Made by a program: the position numbers and the translations under genes
Shown here: positions 17,400 through 26,385 of the stretch, in pieces
How positions within the stretch are numbered: the first letter of the stretch is position 1
How the letters are laid out: each line of letters starts with the position of its first letter
NCBI GenBank assembly: GCA_029881495.1
Contig: JAOUMJ010000001.1
Location: 62,001 to 126,000 of the forward strand
DNA length: 64,000 nucleotides
Reading direction: 5' to 3'
Source of the DNA: Nitrospinota bacterium
GTDB lineage: Bacteria; Nitrospinota_A; UBA7883; JACRGQ01
The notes under the pieces: model-generated
Databases searched by the model: none
What the model was told of the DNA's origin: nothing
Seen by the model: only the letters and a program-made list of their open reading frames with translations

Positions 17400-18352
17400 C
17401 AGCGCACCAGCTCGGAGGCGTAAACTAGTTTTACCCCGGCCTTTTTGAATTCATCTTTCATTTCACCCAGTACCTTAATGGTTACTGAATAGGGATGTCC
17501 AATCGCAATTGTGGAGCCCCTTCTTTTTGCGTGGCGTATGGCTTGAAAAAGGGCTTTCCTGATGTTTTCCTCATTCCTGTCATCATCGATGAAAATGTCC
17601 CGCCCCGCGCTCTTTATCCCCTTTTCCCTGGCAGTTGACTGCGCGAGGCTCCATGGCGTGGTAAGGGAGTCGATGAAATATAGATGAGCGCCCTTGATCT
17701 CTTCCATTATTATCCGCATGCTCCCGGAGTTCTGCGTGAGGAGGGAGCCCATATGGTTGTTTGCTCCTGCGGCGTACGGAATTGATTTGATCAACTCGCG
17801 CGCAAGGCTCTTTAACTCTTCCGGCGAGTGAGAGAGGAGGAGAGTATCCTTGTCGATATTCTCCCCGTTTCCATCTATCGGTTCCATCGGGAGGTGTAGC
17901 ATTACTTCGTGTCCGGCTTTATGTATCTCTTCGGCTAAATTCCTGGAGTGCGTCTGGCCGGGGAGGATGGAAAAGGTGATCGGTACATCAATCTCCAGAA
18001 GCTGGCGAACCGGATGTTTATTTACCCCTACATCGTCGATAATAATAGCCATGCGCGCGTTTGATCTCCCTGATGGCATCATCAAGGCATCTTCGAGGCG
18101 GTTTGCGTCCGAGCCGCGCCTTTCGGCTGATGAACCTTCGTGAATATCCCCCTTTCCAGGGATGGACGTCGCGGGCATTTTGTCTATTGTGATGGATAAG
18201 GGTTTTGTAGCGGCAGTTTTTGGGGGGGACATTTTTGGGAGGACAAACAGGGAGCCGATAACGGCGATGCCGACCAGAGTTACAAAGAGCGCCAGCGAAA
18301 GAACCGCCAGGCGCTCATGCTCATTCTTCTTTTTCTTTTTTTTTCCAGGCAT
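17399..18352 (-). CDS. Divergent polysaccharide deacetylase (YibQ family)
   Basis: This 317-residue protein has a Lys-rich cytoplasmic start, one membrane helix (about residues 14-36), a linker and a C-terminal deacetylase-like barrel of the YibQ/DUF610 family. Recognisable blocks are MAIIIDDVGVNKHPVRQLLE, PITFSILPG, GHEVMLHLPMEP and AIGHPYSVT. The family is thought to act on envelope carbohydrate but its substrate is not established. Its end overlaps the first base of tsaD. It often sits beside ctpA, which is the next gene upstream here. Confidence 0.88.
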   Translation of the reverse strand: MPGKKKKKKNEHERLAVLSLALFVTLVGIAVIGSLFVLPKMSPPKTAATKPLSITIDKMPATSIPGKGDIHEGSSAERRGSDANRLEDALMMPSGRSNARMAIIIDDVGVNKHPVRQLLEIDVPITFSILPGQTHSRNLAEEIHKAGHEVMLHLPMEPIDGNGENIDKDTLLLSHSPEELKSLARELIKSIPYAAGANNHMGSLLTQNSGSMRIIMEEIKGAHLYFIDSLTTPWSLAQSTAREKGIKSAGRDIFIDDDRNEENIRKALFQAIRHAKRRGSTIAIGHPYSVTIKVLGEMKDEFKKAGVKLVYASELVR

Positions 18353-18518
18353 GATGCTTCTGATTATAGGGGGTAAGGAAGAGGAAACGAAAAGTCCAAG
18401 AGGGCAAATCGGGGCCTTGGCTTTGGAGGCTTGTGTGCGATCTCATCTTTAAATTTGCCGGTTGAGTGTATGTTCCCTAAAGGGAGATGACGAACCGGGT
18501 ATGTTGCGAAAGGATCTG

Positions 18519-19934
18519 TCAGCCGGCTTTCGGTATGTTTTTGACCTTGCCGCCTGAAAGTTTTTTCACGACGGAAACGGCTTTCCTCAGCTGATTATCT
18601 TCCTCAAGGTTGAAGACCTTATTTCTGTCCCTGATCTTCTTTTTTATGGCTTTCTTGGCATCCTTGCTGTCTTTCTTTTTGCCACCGTCTTCATCTTCGG
18701 CATCACTGTTATTGTTGAGATGTCTTCTGTCCACCTCGCCACGGAAACTGTCGATGAGGTCCTTTTCTCTCAGCGGTTCGGGGAGTTCAATGTCCTTGCC
18801 GTCTTCATCCTTCACGATAAGTTTTTCGGAAATATCGGGCTCGATGCCTATCCCGTGGATCATGATATCAGCCGGAGTGAAGTATCGCGCCGTGGTGAGG
18901 CTCAATCCGCTTCCGTCGCTGAGCTGTCGGATTGTCTGCACGGAACCTTTACCGAAGGTGCGCTGTCCGACTATAACGCCGCGCTTCAGGTCTTTCATTG
19001 CTCCAGCAACGATTTCAGAAGCCGATGCCGACCCGGCGTTTACAAGCACAACAAGCGGAAGGTCGGTATGCCCACCCCATGAGTTCGACATAAACACCGA
19101 ATTCTGATCCGGGGTTCTCCCTTTAGTGGATACGATTACGTTGCCTTTCTCAAGAAAGAGATCGCTGACGTCTATGGCCTGCTTGAGAAGCCCTCCCGGA
19201 TTGTTCCTCAAATCGAGAACGAGGCGCTTCATCCCTTTCGCCTCCATCTTCTTGATGGCGTCGTTCGCTTCCGTAGCGGTGTTCTGCGAGAAGGTGAGTA
19301 TTCTAAGATATCCAGTGTCGCTGTCGATCATCGCGTATTTCGCGGATTTGATCTTGATGACATCCCTCACTATCTTTATGTCGAAAGTGTCGTTGGCGCT
19401 TTCACGGAAGATAGTGAGCGTAATCGGCGTGCCGACGTTCCCCCTCATCTTTTTCACCGCATCCATGAGATACATGTTCTTGGTGGTAACCCCTTCGATC
19501 TTGAGTATGATGTCGCCGGCTTCCAGTCCCGCTTTTTCTGCAGGCGTGTCCTCGATGGGGGCGACAATGCCGATGTAGGAATCCATTACAGTTATTTCAA
19601 TGCCGAGTCCCCCAAATTTTCCTTCGGTCTCCTGTTTCCGGCTTTTATAATCCTCCACGTCCATGAATGACGAATGTGGGTCGAGAGTTCTTAAAAGGCC
19701 CCTTATCGCGCCATCCGCGAGATCCTTGGTTGTTTTTTCCTCGACATAATAATTTTGTATCAGTGTAAGAACTTCGGCGAATATCCTCAGGTCGTCGTAG
19801 GATGTCGCGGCCTGGGCCACGCTCCTTGAGCTTACAGCGGCGCCGGCTGAAAATCCGGCAAGGACTGCGACGAATATCCAGAGGCCGAAGCTTCGTATGA
19901 ATTTATTTAAATTGAAACCGCCAGTTTTTTTCAT
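18519..19934 (-). CDS. ctpA: C-terminal processing peptidase, S41 family
   Basis: An exported or membrane-anchored serine protease of 471 residues. An N-terminal helix (FGLWIFVAVLAGFSAGAAV) is followed by a helical region, a PDZ domain (GGLGIEITVMDSYIGIVAPIEDTPAEKAGLEAGD) and the S41 core. The catalytic Ser is in NAGSASASEIVAGAM and the Lys in QRTFGKGSVQTI. The C-terminal 60 residues are very charged (EDEDGGKKKDSKDAKKA) and of unclear role. It processes periplasmic or cell-wall proteins. Confidence 0.94.
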   Translation of the reverse strand: MKKTGGFNLNKFIRSFGLWIFVAVLAGFSAGAAVSSRSVAQAATSYDDLRIFAEVLTLIQNYYVEEKTTKDLADGAIRGLLRTLDPHSSFMDVEDYKSRKQETEGKFGGLGIEITVMDSYIGIVAPIEDTPAEKAGLEAGDIILKIEGVTTKNMYLMDAVKKMRGNVGTPITLTIFRESANDTFDIKIVRDVIKIKSAKYAMIDSDTGYLRILTFSQNTATEANDAIKKMEAKGMKRLVLDLRNNPGGLLKQAIDVSDLFLEKGNVIVSTKGRTPDQNSVFMSNSWGGHTDLPLVVLVNAGSASASEIVAGAMKDLKRGVIVGQRTFGKGSVQTIRQLSDGSGLSLTTARYFTPADIMIHGIGIEPDISEKLIVKDEDGKDIELPEPLREKDLIDSFRGEVDRRHLNNNSDAEDEDGGKKKDSKDAKKAIKKKIRDRNKVFNLEEDNQLRKAVSVVKKLSGGKVKNIPKAG

Positions 19935-20080
19935 AAGTTAAAAATAATAACACGCAAACAGTTATTTCCAAAGCGGATATATTTTTCAGGTATTTGGGGA
20001 TCTCCGGCGTTACATTCAGAATCGGGTCTGGGATGGGTGAAATTGACATAAGCTTATATGCTATTTATAATCCTTCGGTT

Positions 20081-21415
20081 ATGTTTGACCAACTTGAATC
20101 GCGCCTTTCAGGGGTGCTTAAGAAAATACGAGGCCTTTCGAAGCTTACCGAATCGAATATGGCCGATGCTCTGCGCGAGGTGCGTCTCGCCATGCTTGAG
20201 GCGGACGTTGCCCTTCCAGTTGTAAAGGATTTCATTGCCAGGGTAGAGAAGGAGTCGAAGGGGGCAGATGTCCACAAGTCGCTATCGCCCGGCCAGCAAC
20301 TTATAAAGATAGTCCACCTTGAGCTTGTGAAACTGCTCGGAGGGGGAACCGCAGAGCTTGAAAGGGCGAAAAAGGGGCCAACCGTCATACTGATGGCCGG
20401 TCTGCAAGGCTCAGGTAAAACCACATCGACCGCAAAGCTCGCCCTGCACCTCTCCAAAGAGGGGCTGAATCCGATGATGGTCTCGACCGACGTCTACCGA
20501 CCTGCGGCAAGGGAACAGCTTGCGGTGTTGGGTGAACAGCTGGGGATACCGGTATTCAGGGGCGAAGGTCTAAGCGATCCGGTAAAGATCGCGAAAGCGT
20601 TCTTGAAACATGCGAAAGATGAATCGGCGAACGCTCTATTAATAGATACGGCCGGACGGCTTCAGATAGACGACGAGATGATGGTCGAGCTGGAGTCGAT
20701 AAAGAAAGTGATAAACCCTACCGAGATACTGTTCGTCGCGGACGCCATGACAGGCCAGCAGGCGGCGGAGGTTGCAAGGATATTCCATGACAGGACACAG
20801 CTTACAGGAGTTATCCTCACCAAGCTCGACGGTGACGCGAGAGGCGGCGCGGCGCTGTCGGTAAAATCGGTTACCGGATGCCCTATCAAGTTTTCAGGTA
20901 TCGGAGAAAAGCCCGAACAGTTCGAAGTGTTCCATCCCGAGAGAATGGCGCAGAGGATCCTCGGAATGGGGGATGTATTAAGCCTTATCGAGAAGGTGGA
21001 GAAGGCATCGGACGAAGAGGAGACCGCGAGGCTTGCCAAGAAAATCGGCTCCGGCGATTTCGACTTTACCGATTTCCTCGACCAACTGAAGATGATAAGG
21101 AACCTCGGCCCGATGGATCAGGTGATGGGGATGATACCCGGTTTCAAGCCGCCCCCGGGGGCCAATGTGGACGACGGTCAGCTGGATATCGCTGAAGCAA
21201 TAATTAATTCAATGACAAAAGAAGAACGCAGGTCATATAATATCATCAACGGGAGCAGGAAGAGCCGAATCGCCGACGGAAGCGGAACAACCGTTGCCGA
21301 CGTGAACCGGTTGTTGAAGCAGTTCGTGAAGATGAAAAAGATGATGAAGAACTTTAAGAAACCAGGGTTTATGGAACAGATGATGTCCATGGGCAGACCC
21401 GGTTTCGGAAATTAA
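20081..21415 (+). CDS. ffh: Signal recognition particle protein Ffh
   Basis: Ffh binds signal sequences and SRP RNA and docks with FtsY. I place the start at the ATG at 20081 (MFDQLESRLSGVLKKIRG), the normal family N-terminus, rather than in-frame starts up to 87 bases upstream. The 444 residues contain the N domain, the G domain with GLQGSGKTTSTAKLA and DTAGRLQID, and a Met-rich M domain ending MKKMMKNFKKPGFMEQMMSM. It heads the ffh-rpsP-khpA-rimM-trmD-rplS operon. Confidence 0.96.
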   Translation: MFDQLESRLSGVLKKIRGLSKLTESNMADALREVRLAMLEADVALPVVKDFIARVEKESKGADVHKSLSPGQQLIKIVHLELVKLLGGGTAELERAKKGPTVILMAGLQGSGKTTSTAKLALHLSKEGLNPMMVSTDVYRPAAREQLAVLGEQLGIPVFRGEGLSDPVKIAKAFLKHAKDESANALLIDTAGRLQIDDEMMVELESIKKVINPTEILFVADAMTGQQAAEVARIFHDRTQLTGVILTKLDGDARGGAALSVKSVTGCPIKFSGIGEKPEQFEVFHPERMAQRILGMGDVLSLIEKVEKASDEEETARLAKKIGSGDFDFTDFLDQLKMIRNLGPMDQVMGMIPGFKPPPGANVDDGQLDIAEAIINSMTKEERRSYNIINGSRKSRIADGSGTTVADVNRLLKQFVKMKKMMKNFKKPGFMEQMMSMGRPGFGN

Positions 21416-21435
21416 ACGGAACTTAAGGAGGAATT

Positions 21436-21708
21436 GTGGCAGTAACATTGAGAATGGCCCGCTTTGGTAGGAAGAAAAAACCTTTCTACCGGATAGTGGC
21501 CGCCGACAGACGTTTTTCGCGTGACGGAAGGTATCTTGAAATAGTGGGGACCTACGATCCGGCCAATAAAAAATCGGAGATAAAAAAGGAATCCGCCGAG
21601 AAGTGGATCAAGGAAGGCGCAATGCTTTCACCGACGGTAAAGGATATCCTGACAAAGCAGGGTGTCTCGTTCCCGGCTCCCGGCAAGAGTGCCAAAGAGG
21701 CGAAATAA
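21436..21708 (+). CDS. rpsP: 30S ribosomal protein S16
   Basis: A 90-residue S16 (MAVTLRMARFGRKKKPFYRI). The start is GTG, supported by AAGGAGG 7 bases upstream. It sits 20 bases after ffh and before khpA, the usual order in this operon. Confidence 0.97.
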   Translation: MAVTLRMARFGRKKKPFYRIVAADRRFSRDGRYLEIVGTYDPANKKSEIKKESAEKWIKEGAMLSPTVKDILTKQGVSFPAPGKSAKEAK

Positions 21709-21754
21709 TCCTGTTGGTACCGTTTCTTTTTCGAAATGAGAGTGGAGGCGCTTC

Positions 21755-21985
<231 letters not shown>

Positions 21986-22068
21986 CTCCCCGCGTCCCTT
22001 CATGTTTATTTGTGTCGGGCTGGCCGGCAGTGGTTCGCCATCCCCGTGAAATGACTGGGAGAGAGTAA

Positions 22069-22608
22069 ATGCGCCGCCCTATAATATCCATAGGACGATT
22101 TTTAAAACCGTTCGCCGTGAAGGGCGAGATAAAATTCGAGCCGTACTACCCGGACCAGCTGTCGCACAAGGACATCAAGCCGGGTTTCACTGGCGTTGCC
22201 GAAAGCGCCGAGGCCGACGACCCTTTCAATTCAGGCAAAAAAATAAAAATTACCGCCTCCAGGCAGATGAACAGGTTCTGGATGTTCCGGTTTGCCGAAT
22301 ACAACAGCCCGGAGGAGGTTTCGGAGCTGACCAATCTTGATCTCTGGGTGGAGCGCAGCTCTCTCCCTTCATTGTCGAATGACCAGTATCTCGACGCCGA
22401 CCTAATAGACTGTTCGGTGTTTGACGAGGAGGGGAAGGAGCTTGGCGTCATTTACGACGTGATCATAACCGGCGCGAACGACGTATGGGAAGTTCACGCA
22501 AAAGACGGGAAAGAGATAATGATCCCGGTGATCGACGAGGTGGTGCTGAGCGTCGACATCGATGAGGGGAAGATCACCGTTCGTCTGCTGGACGGTCTTC
22601 TCGAATGA
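22069..22608 (+). CDS. rimM: Ribosome maturation factor RimM
   Basis: A 179-residue 30S assembly factor with an N-terminal RimM barrel (ISIGRFLKPFAVKGEIKFEP) and a C-terminal PRC-like barrel (DVIITGANDVWEVHAKDGKEIMIPVIDEVV). It binds S19 in the 30S head. Its stop overlaps the trmD start by four bases. Confidence 0.95.
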   Translation: MRRPIISIGRFLKPFAVKGEIKFEPYYPDQLSHKDIKPGFTGVAESAEADDPFNSGKKIKITASRQMNRFWMFRFAEYNSPEEVSELTNLDLWVERSSLPSLSNDQYLDADLIDCSVFDEEGKELGVIYDVIITGANDVWEVHAKDGKEIMIPVIDEVVLSVDIDEGKITVRLLDGLLE

Positions 22609-23873
22609 TGCGAATAGATATCCTCACCATATTCCCCTCCATCTTTGATTCGTTTTTGGGGGAATCTCTTCTCTCAAAGGGGATCGAAAAAGGTCTCATT
22701 GAGATCCATCTCCACGATATCCGGAAATATTCAACCGACAAACACAGGAAGGTGGATGACATGCCGTACGGCGGCGGAGCCGGGATGGTCATGTCCCCGC
22801 AACCGATAGTCGACGCGCTAAGGGGGATAAAGGGGAGCGGCGAACCGGGGAGGACGCTTCTCCTCTCGCCAGGCGGGAAGCCGTTCACACAGGAAACTGC
22901 GGAAAGATTCTCCCGCGAAAAGAGACTGGTACTCGTTTGCGGTAGGTATGAAGGGATTGATCAGAGGGTTCGCGACGGTTTTGTGGATGAGGAGATATCG
23001 ATAGGTGATTTTGTAATGAATGGCGGTGAGGTTGCCGCCATGGCGGTGATAGAGTCGGTGTTCCGGTTGATACCGGGCGCAGTCGGTAGCGAGGAATCTG
23101 TCGAGCTGGAGAGCTTTCACAGGAACCTGCTGGAGCATCCGCACTACACCAGGCCGGATGATTTCGAAGGGATGAAGGTGCCGTCGGTGCTCCTCTCCGG
23201 CAACCACAAGGAGATAGAAAAATGGAGAGGGGAAAAGGCTCTGGAAAGGACGGAAGCTGTCCGCCCCGATATCCTGGAGAGAGGGCTTGATGAGATAAGG
23301 CAGAATATCAAGTTTTCGATGGCGCTTGTCCACTACCCTGTCCTCGGCAAGGAGGGGGAGACGATCACAGGCTCCATCACAACTCTTGATGTTCACGATT
23401 TTTCCCGCATAGGGAAGACATACTCGGCCGAAACCGTCTATGTGATCACTCCGGTGGAGGATCAGCAGAGATTGATAAACCGTCTCTGCAGACACTGGAC
23501 GGATAGCGAGATACTAAAGGAGCTCGACGGAAGGCGGACCGAGGCTCTCGATATCGTGAAGGTGGTCCCATCGGTCGATGCTATGCTGAAGGACGCTAAA
23601 AAGAGGGGGCGAAAGATAAAGATACTGGCGACAAGCGCGGTTTTGGCGCCAAACGCGGTATCTCCGGCAAGATGGCTGAAGAGCGTGCAGGAGGGGGAGG
23701 AGTGGATAGTCCTTTACGGCACCGCCTACGGCCTTGCCCCGGAGCTGATAGAGAGGGCCGACGCGGTGCTCGAACCGGTTTCCGGGAGGGGTGAATTTAA
23801 CCATTTGCCTGTGAGGGGCGCTTCTGCTATTATTACAGACCGTTTATTAGGAAATTTGAGGAGACAAAAATGA
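22605..23873 (+). CDS. trmD: TrmD fused to a second SPOUT-type RNA methyltransferase domain
   Basis: At 422 residues this is almost twice the usual TrmD length. Residues 1 to about 235 are a complete tRNA (guanine-N1-)-methyltransferase that methylates G37, with the trefoil-knot motif [20 protein letters not shown] and [13 protein letters not shown]. From about 240 to the end is a domain matching the Methyltrn_RNA_4 (PF09936) family: [33 protein letters not shown]. In Desulfovibrio-like bacteria that domain is a separate gene lying between trmD and rplS. The frame is open throughout, start and stop overlap the neighbours by four bases, and the order rimM-trmD-rplS is conserved. Confidence 0.95.
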   Translation: MMRIDILTIFPSIFDSFLGESLLSKGIEKGLIEIHLHDIRKYSTDKHRKVDDMPYGGGAGMVMSPQPIVDALRGIKGSGEPGRTLLLSPGGKPFTQETAERFSREKRLVLVCGRYEGIDQRVRDGFVDEEISIGDFVMNGGEVAAMAVIESVFRLIPGAVGSEESVELESFHRNLLEHPHYTRPDDFEGMKVPSVLLSGNHKEIEKWRGEKALERTEAVRPDILERGLDEIRQNIKFSMALVHYPVLGKEGETITGSITTLDVHDFSRIGKTYSAETVYVITPVEDQQRLINRLCRHWTDSEILKELDGRRTEALDIVKVVPSVDAMLKDAKKRGRKIKILATSAVLAPNAVSPARWLKSVQEGEEWIVLYGTAYGLAPELIERADAVLEPVSGRGEFNHLPVRGASAIITDRLLGNLRRQK

Positions 23874-24286
23874 ACCCGATTATCGCGTCAGTTGAGAAAA
23901 CATATATTAAGAAAAATCCGCCCAAATTCGACATTGGCGACAAGGTAAAGGTTCACATGAGAATCGTCGAAGGGGAGAAGGAGAGAATCCAGGTTGTCGA
24001 AGGAATAGTCATCCGCAAGCGCGGTTCCGGCACAAGCGAGACATTTACCGTCCGCAAAGAGTCGCATGGTACAGCCCTTGAGAGGATTTTCCCGATCCAT
24101 TCCCCCCGTGTTGAAAAGGTTGAAGTGGTCCGCCATAACAAGGTACGCAGGGCGAAGCTCTATTACCTCCGCGACAGGTCTGGAAAATCGGCCCGTCTTA
24201 CAGAGAAGTTCATCTCCGCTTCCAAGGCCGAGAAAGCAGAAGCCGAAGAACCGGCAGTTGAAGCGCCGGAAAAAGAAGCCGAATAA
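23870..24286 (+). CDS. rplS: 50S ribosomal protein L19
   Basis: A 138-residue L19 with the family core ([60 protein letters not shown]). An extra acidic, Ala/Glu-rich tail of about 25 residues makes it longer than the usual 115. It overlaps the trmD fusion by four bases and ends the operon. Confidence 0.97.
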   Translation: MNPIIASVEKTYIKKNPPKFDIGDKVKVHMRIVEGEKERIQVVEGIVIRKRGSGTSETFTVRKESHGTALERIFPIHSPRVEKVEVVRHNKVRRAKLYYLRDRSGKSARLTEKFISASKAEKAEAEEPAVEAPEKEAE

Positions 24287-24307
24287 GGCTTTTCCCTTTT
24301 TTTATTC

Positions 24308-24332
24308 CACCTTTCCCACGTCGGGAGAGGTG
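24308..24332 (+). terminator. Probable terminator hairpin after rplS operon
   Basis: CACCTTTCCC and GGGAGAGGTG form a 10-pair stem with one G-T wobble and a 5-base loop, 22 bases past rplS. A T-rich tract precedes it rather than follows, so it may act as a stability or attenuation hairpin. An earlier AAGCC/GGCTT hairpin with a T tract also overlaps the stop codon region. Confidence 0.5.
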
Positions 24333-24422
24333 CGTCCGTTTGCCGGTGTAAAACCGCATCGGCGTGAATTTCCTGTTTGACGGTTTCTTCAAGCCGTCAC
24401 TCGGGGTTATGCTAATCGGATA

Positions 24423-25325
24423 ATGAAACTCTTTGTATTCGAGTATGCCTCTGCCGGAGGGGAAGGTGGAGAGCCTTTCCTGAAAGAGGGGACGCATATG
24501 CTCTCATCCCTCCTTGGCGACCTTGCGCGTCTCAAGAGTGTGGAGGTCTCCACGATTCTTTCCCCCGAAGTAAAGGGGGCCGATTTTCCGGCACACCGTA
24601 TCGTAAGACCGATCAGGAATTTCAACCGGGCGGTCGAGGATGAGATGAATATCTCCGGCGCGGTATGGCTCATAGCGCCGGAGACCGGCGGCATACTCAT
24701 GGATATCACACGGATGGCCGAAGCGATGGGAAAAAGGATAATTGGCTCTACCTCGCGAGCGATCGAACTGTTTAGCGACAAGATGAGCACGGCAAAGAGG
24801 TTCGAAGGTCTTGTGCCGATGCCGCGAACGGCAGAGTTGAACGGAAACCTTCCGTTCATACCCGCGATAATAAAACCGGTTGACGGCGCGGGGTGCGATG
24901 GGATTTTCAGAGTTGACGAAACTTCCCTCCTCCCATCGGTGAATGGCAGATACATCTGCCAGCCGTTCATTGAAGGCGACACCCTATCAGCAGGTGCGAT
25001 AGCCGATGCAAAAGGTATAAGGCTTCTTGGAGTATGCAGGCAGGATATTGAAGTTCGCGGACGTGTCACCTTCAAAGGGGTGTCGGGGCCTGTCGAGTAT
25101 CGGCGCTCGAAAGAGCTGCTCGATATTCTTGGCAGGCTATGGGAAGTCTCGGATCGGCTTGCTGGCTATTTCGGCGTCGATTTCATCGACAATGGGAAGG
25201 AGATCATTATCATCGAGGTCAATCCGCGCCTCACTACTTCTTATCCGCTATATTCGAAAAACTTTCCAGGGAACCTTGGCGGGGAGATTCTCTCTGCATG
25301 CGGAGCTGAGCTGGTCGTTCAATGA
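24423..25325 (+). CDS. ATP-grasp ligase, MfnD-like (tyramine-glutamate ligase type)
   Basis: The 300-residue protein has an ATP-grasp fold: MKLFVFEYASAGGEG start, FSDKMSTAKRF, IIKPVDGAGCDGIFRV, an acidic FIEGDTLSAG, and EVNPRLTTSYPLYSKN at the metal/ATP site. The last motif is typical of the ligases linked to methanofuran synthesis, including MfnD, which joins glutamate to tyramine. The next gene, overlapping by four bases, is an MfnF-like protein, which supports the assignment. Other tetrahydromethanopterin-pathway genes are not in the window, so the product's real substrate is inferred. Confidence 0.75.
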   Translation: MKLFVFEYASAGGEGGEPFLKEGTHMLSSLLGDLARLKSVEVSTILSPEVKGADFPAHRIVRPIRNFNRAVEDEMNISGAVWLIAPETGGILMDITRMAEAMGKRIIGSTSRAIELFSDKMSTAKRFEGLVPMPRTAELNGNLPFIPAIIKPVDGAGCDGIFRVDETSLLPSVNGRYICQPFIEGDTLSAGAIADAKGIRLLGVCRQDIEVRGRVTFKGVSGPVEYRRSKELLDILGRLWEVSDRLAGYFGVDFIDNGKEIIIIEVNPRLTTSYPLYSKNFPGNLGGEILSACGAELVVQ

Positions 25326-26314
25326 ACATATTTTCCCTCGATATCGGCGGCGCATTTATCAAGAGCGCCTATCTGCCTGAAATTGGGAGGCCGAAACAGG
25401 GGATACTCCCATTCAAAATGTACAGGGAACCGGAAAGGCTTTTTTCCGTACTGAAGAAACTGAAGCCGAAAACAAAAAATGTCCAAACCATCGTTACCAT
25501 GACAGGGGAACTATGCGATTCGTTCGCGACGCGCATGGAAGGGGTTCGTCATATCGTCGAATGTTGCGTGACGGCTTTCGGCAGGGAGACGTTGTTTCTC
25601 GGACGCCGCGGTGAACTTTTCACTGGCGCACGGGCAAAACGGCTCCACGAGGAGGTTGCTTCAGCGAATTGGGTCGCTATCCCGCTCTTTCTCTCTATGT
25701 GCGCCGGCATGAAGGATTTCCTGCATGTCGATATAGGCTCTACGACAACGGATCTGACGCGCGTAAAAGGGGGAGAGATAGCGAACAGAGGCTGGGACGA
25801 TTTCGGACGCCTGGCAAACGGGGAGCTTGTCTATACCGGATATCTTAGAACTCCGCTTCACTCGGTCTCTGCGAGTGTGACCGTAGACGGAAGGAGCGTC
25901 CCCCTCTCGAGCGAATATTTTGCCGTGATGGGCGATGTCTACCTTGCGCTTGGGAGGATCGGCGCCGGGAAATACTCCATCGATACGCCGGACGGCAGGG
26001 GAAAAACAAAAGCGGCGGCATTATCCAGGATCGCGCGAAGCGTTCTTTCCGAGCGAGGAGCGCTGGGAGACGTGGCCATCATAGACATGGCGGGACAGCT
26101 GGCAAAAGCTCAGAGCGAGACAGTCCTGAAAGCCGCATCCGGGATTGGAGGGGATGTCGTCGTCACTGGAACAGGTTCATTCATCGCGGAACGTTTTGCG
26201 CGGAAGGTGGAAATGGTAGAAGGAATTCTGCCGCGCGATTTTGGCGTTTCAGACATCGATCCGTCGCTGGCGCTCGCCTTACTCGCAGGGAAAGGGGTGC
26301 TCAAAACGGCCTGA
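25322..26314 (+). CDS. MfnF-like / H4MPT-linked C1 pathway hydantoinase-fold protein
   Basis: The 330-residue protein belongs to the ASKHA/hydantoinase-like family called H4MPT-linked C1 transfer pathway protein (TIGR03123), which includes archaeal MfnF, the enzyme condensing the furan and tyramine parts of methanofuran. Motifs are MNIFSLDIGGAFIKSAYLP (phosphate 1), VTMTGELCDSF, FLHVDIGSTTTDLTRV and VVVTGTGSFIAERFA. It is translationally coupled to the MfnD-like gene. In methylotrophs the pair serves a formaldehyde-oxidising or C1 pathway with a methanofuran analogue. Confidence 0.8.
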   Translation: MNIFSLDIGGAFIKSAYLPEIGRPKQGILPFKMYREPERLFSVLKKLKPKTKNVQTIVTMTGELCDSFATRMEGVRHIVECCVTAFGRETLFLGRRGELFTGARAKRLHEEVASANWVAIPLFLSMCAGMKDFLHVDIGSTTTDLTRVKGGEIANRGWDDFGRLANGELVYTGYLRTPLHSVSASVTVDGRSVPLSSEYFAVMGDVYLALGRIGAGKYSIDTPDGRGKTKAAALSRIARSVLSERGALGDVAIIDMAGQLAKAQSETVLKAASGIGGDVVVTGTGSFIAERFARKVEMVEGILPRDFGVSDIDPSLALALLAGKGVLKTA

Positions 26315-26385
26315 CCCTCCATTCTCTTGCGCGGATTAGCGCGGAACTGCGGATTTGCCATGCAGATGGCGCGCCACAAAAGATG

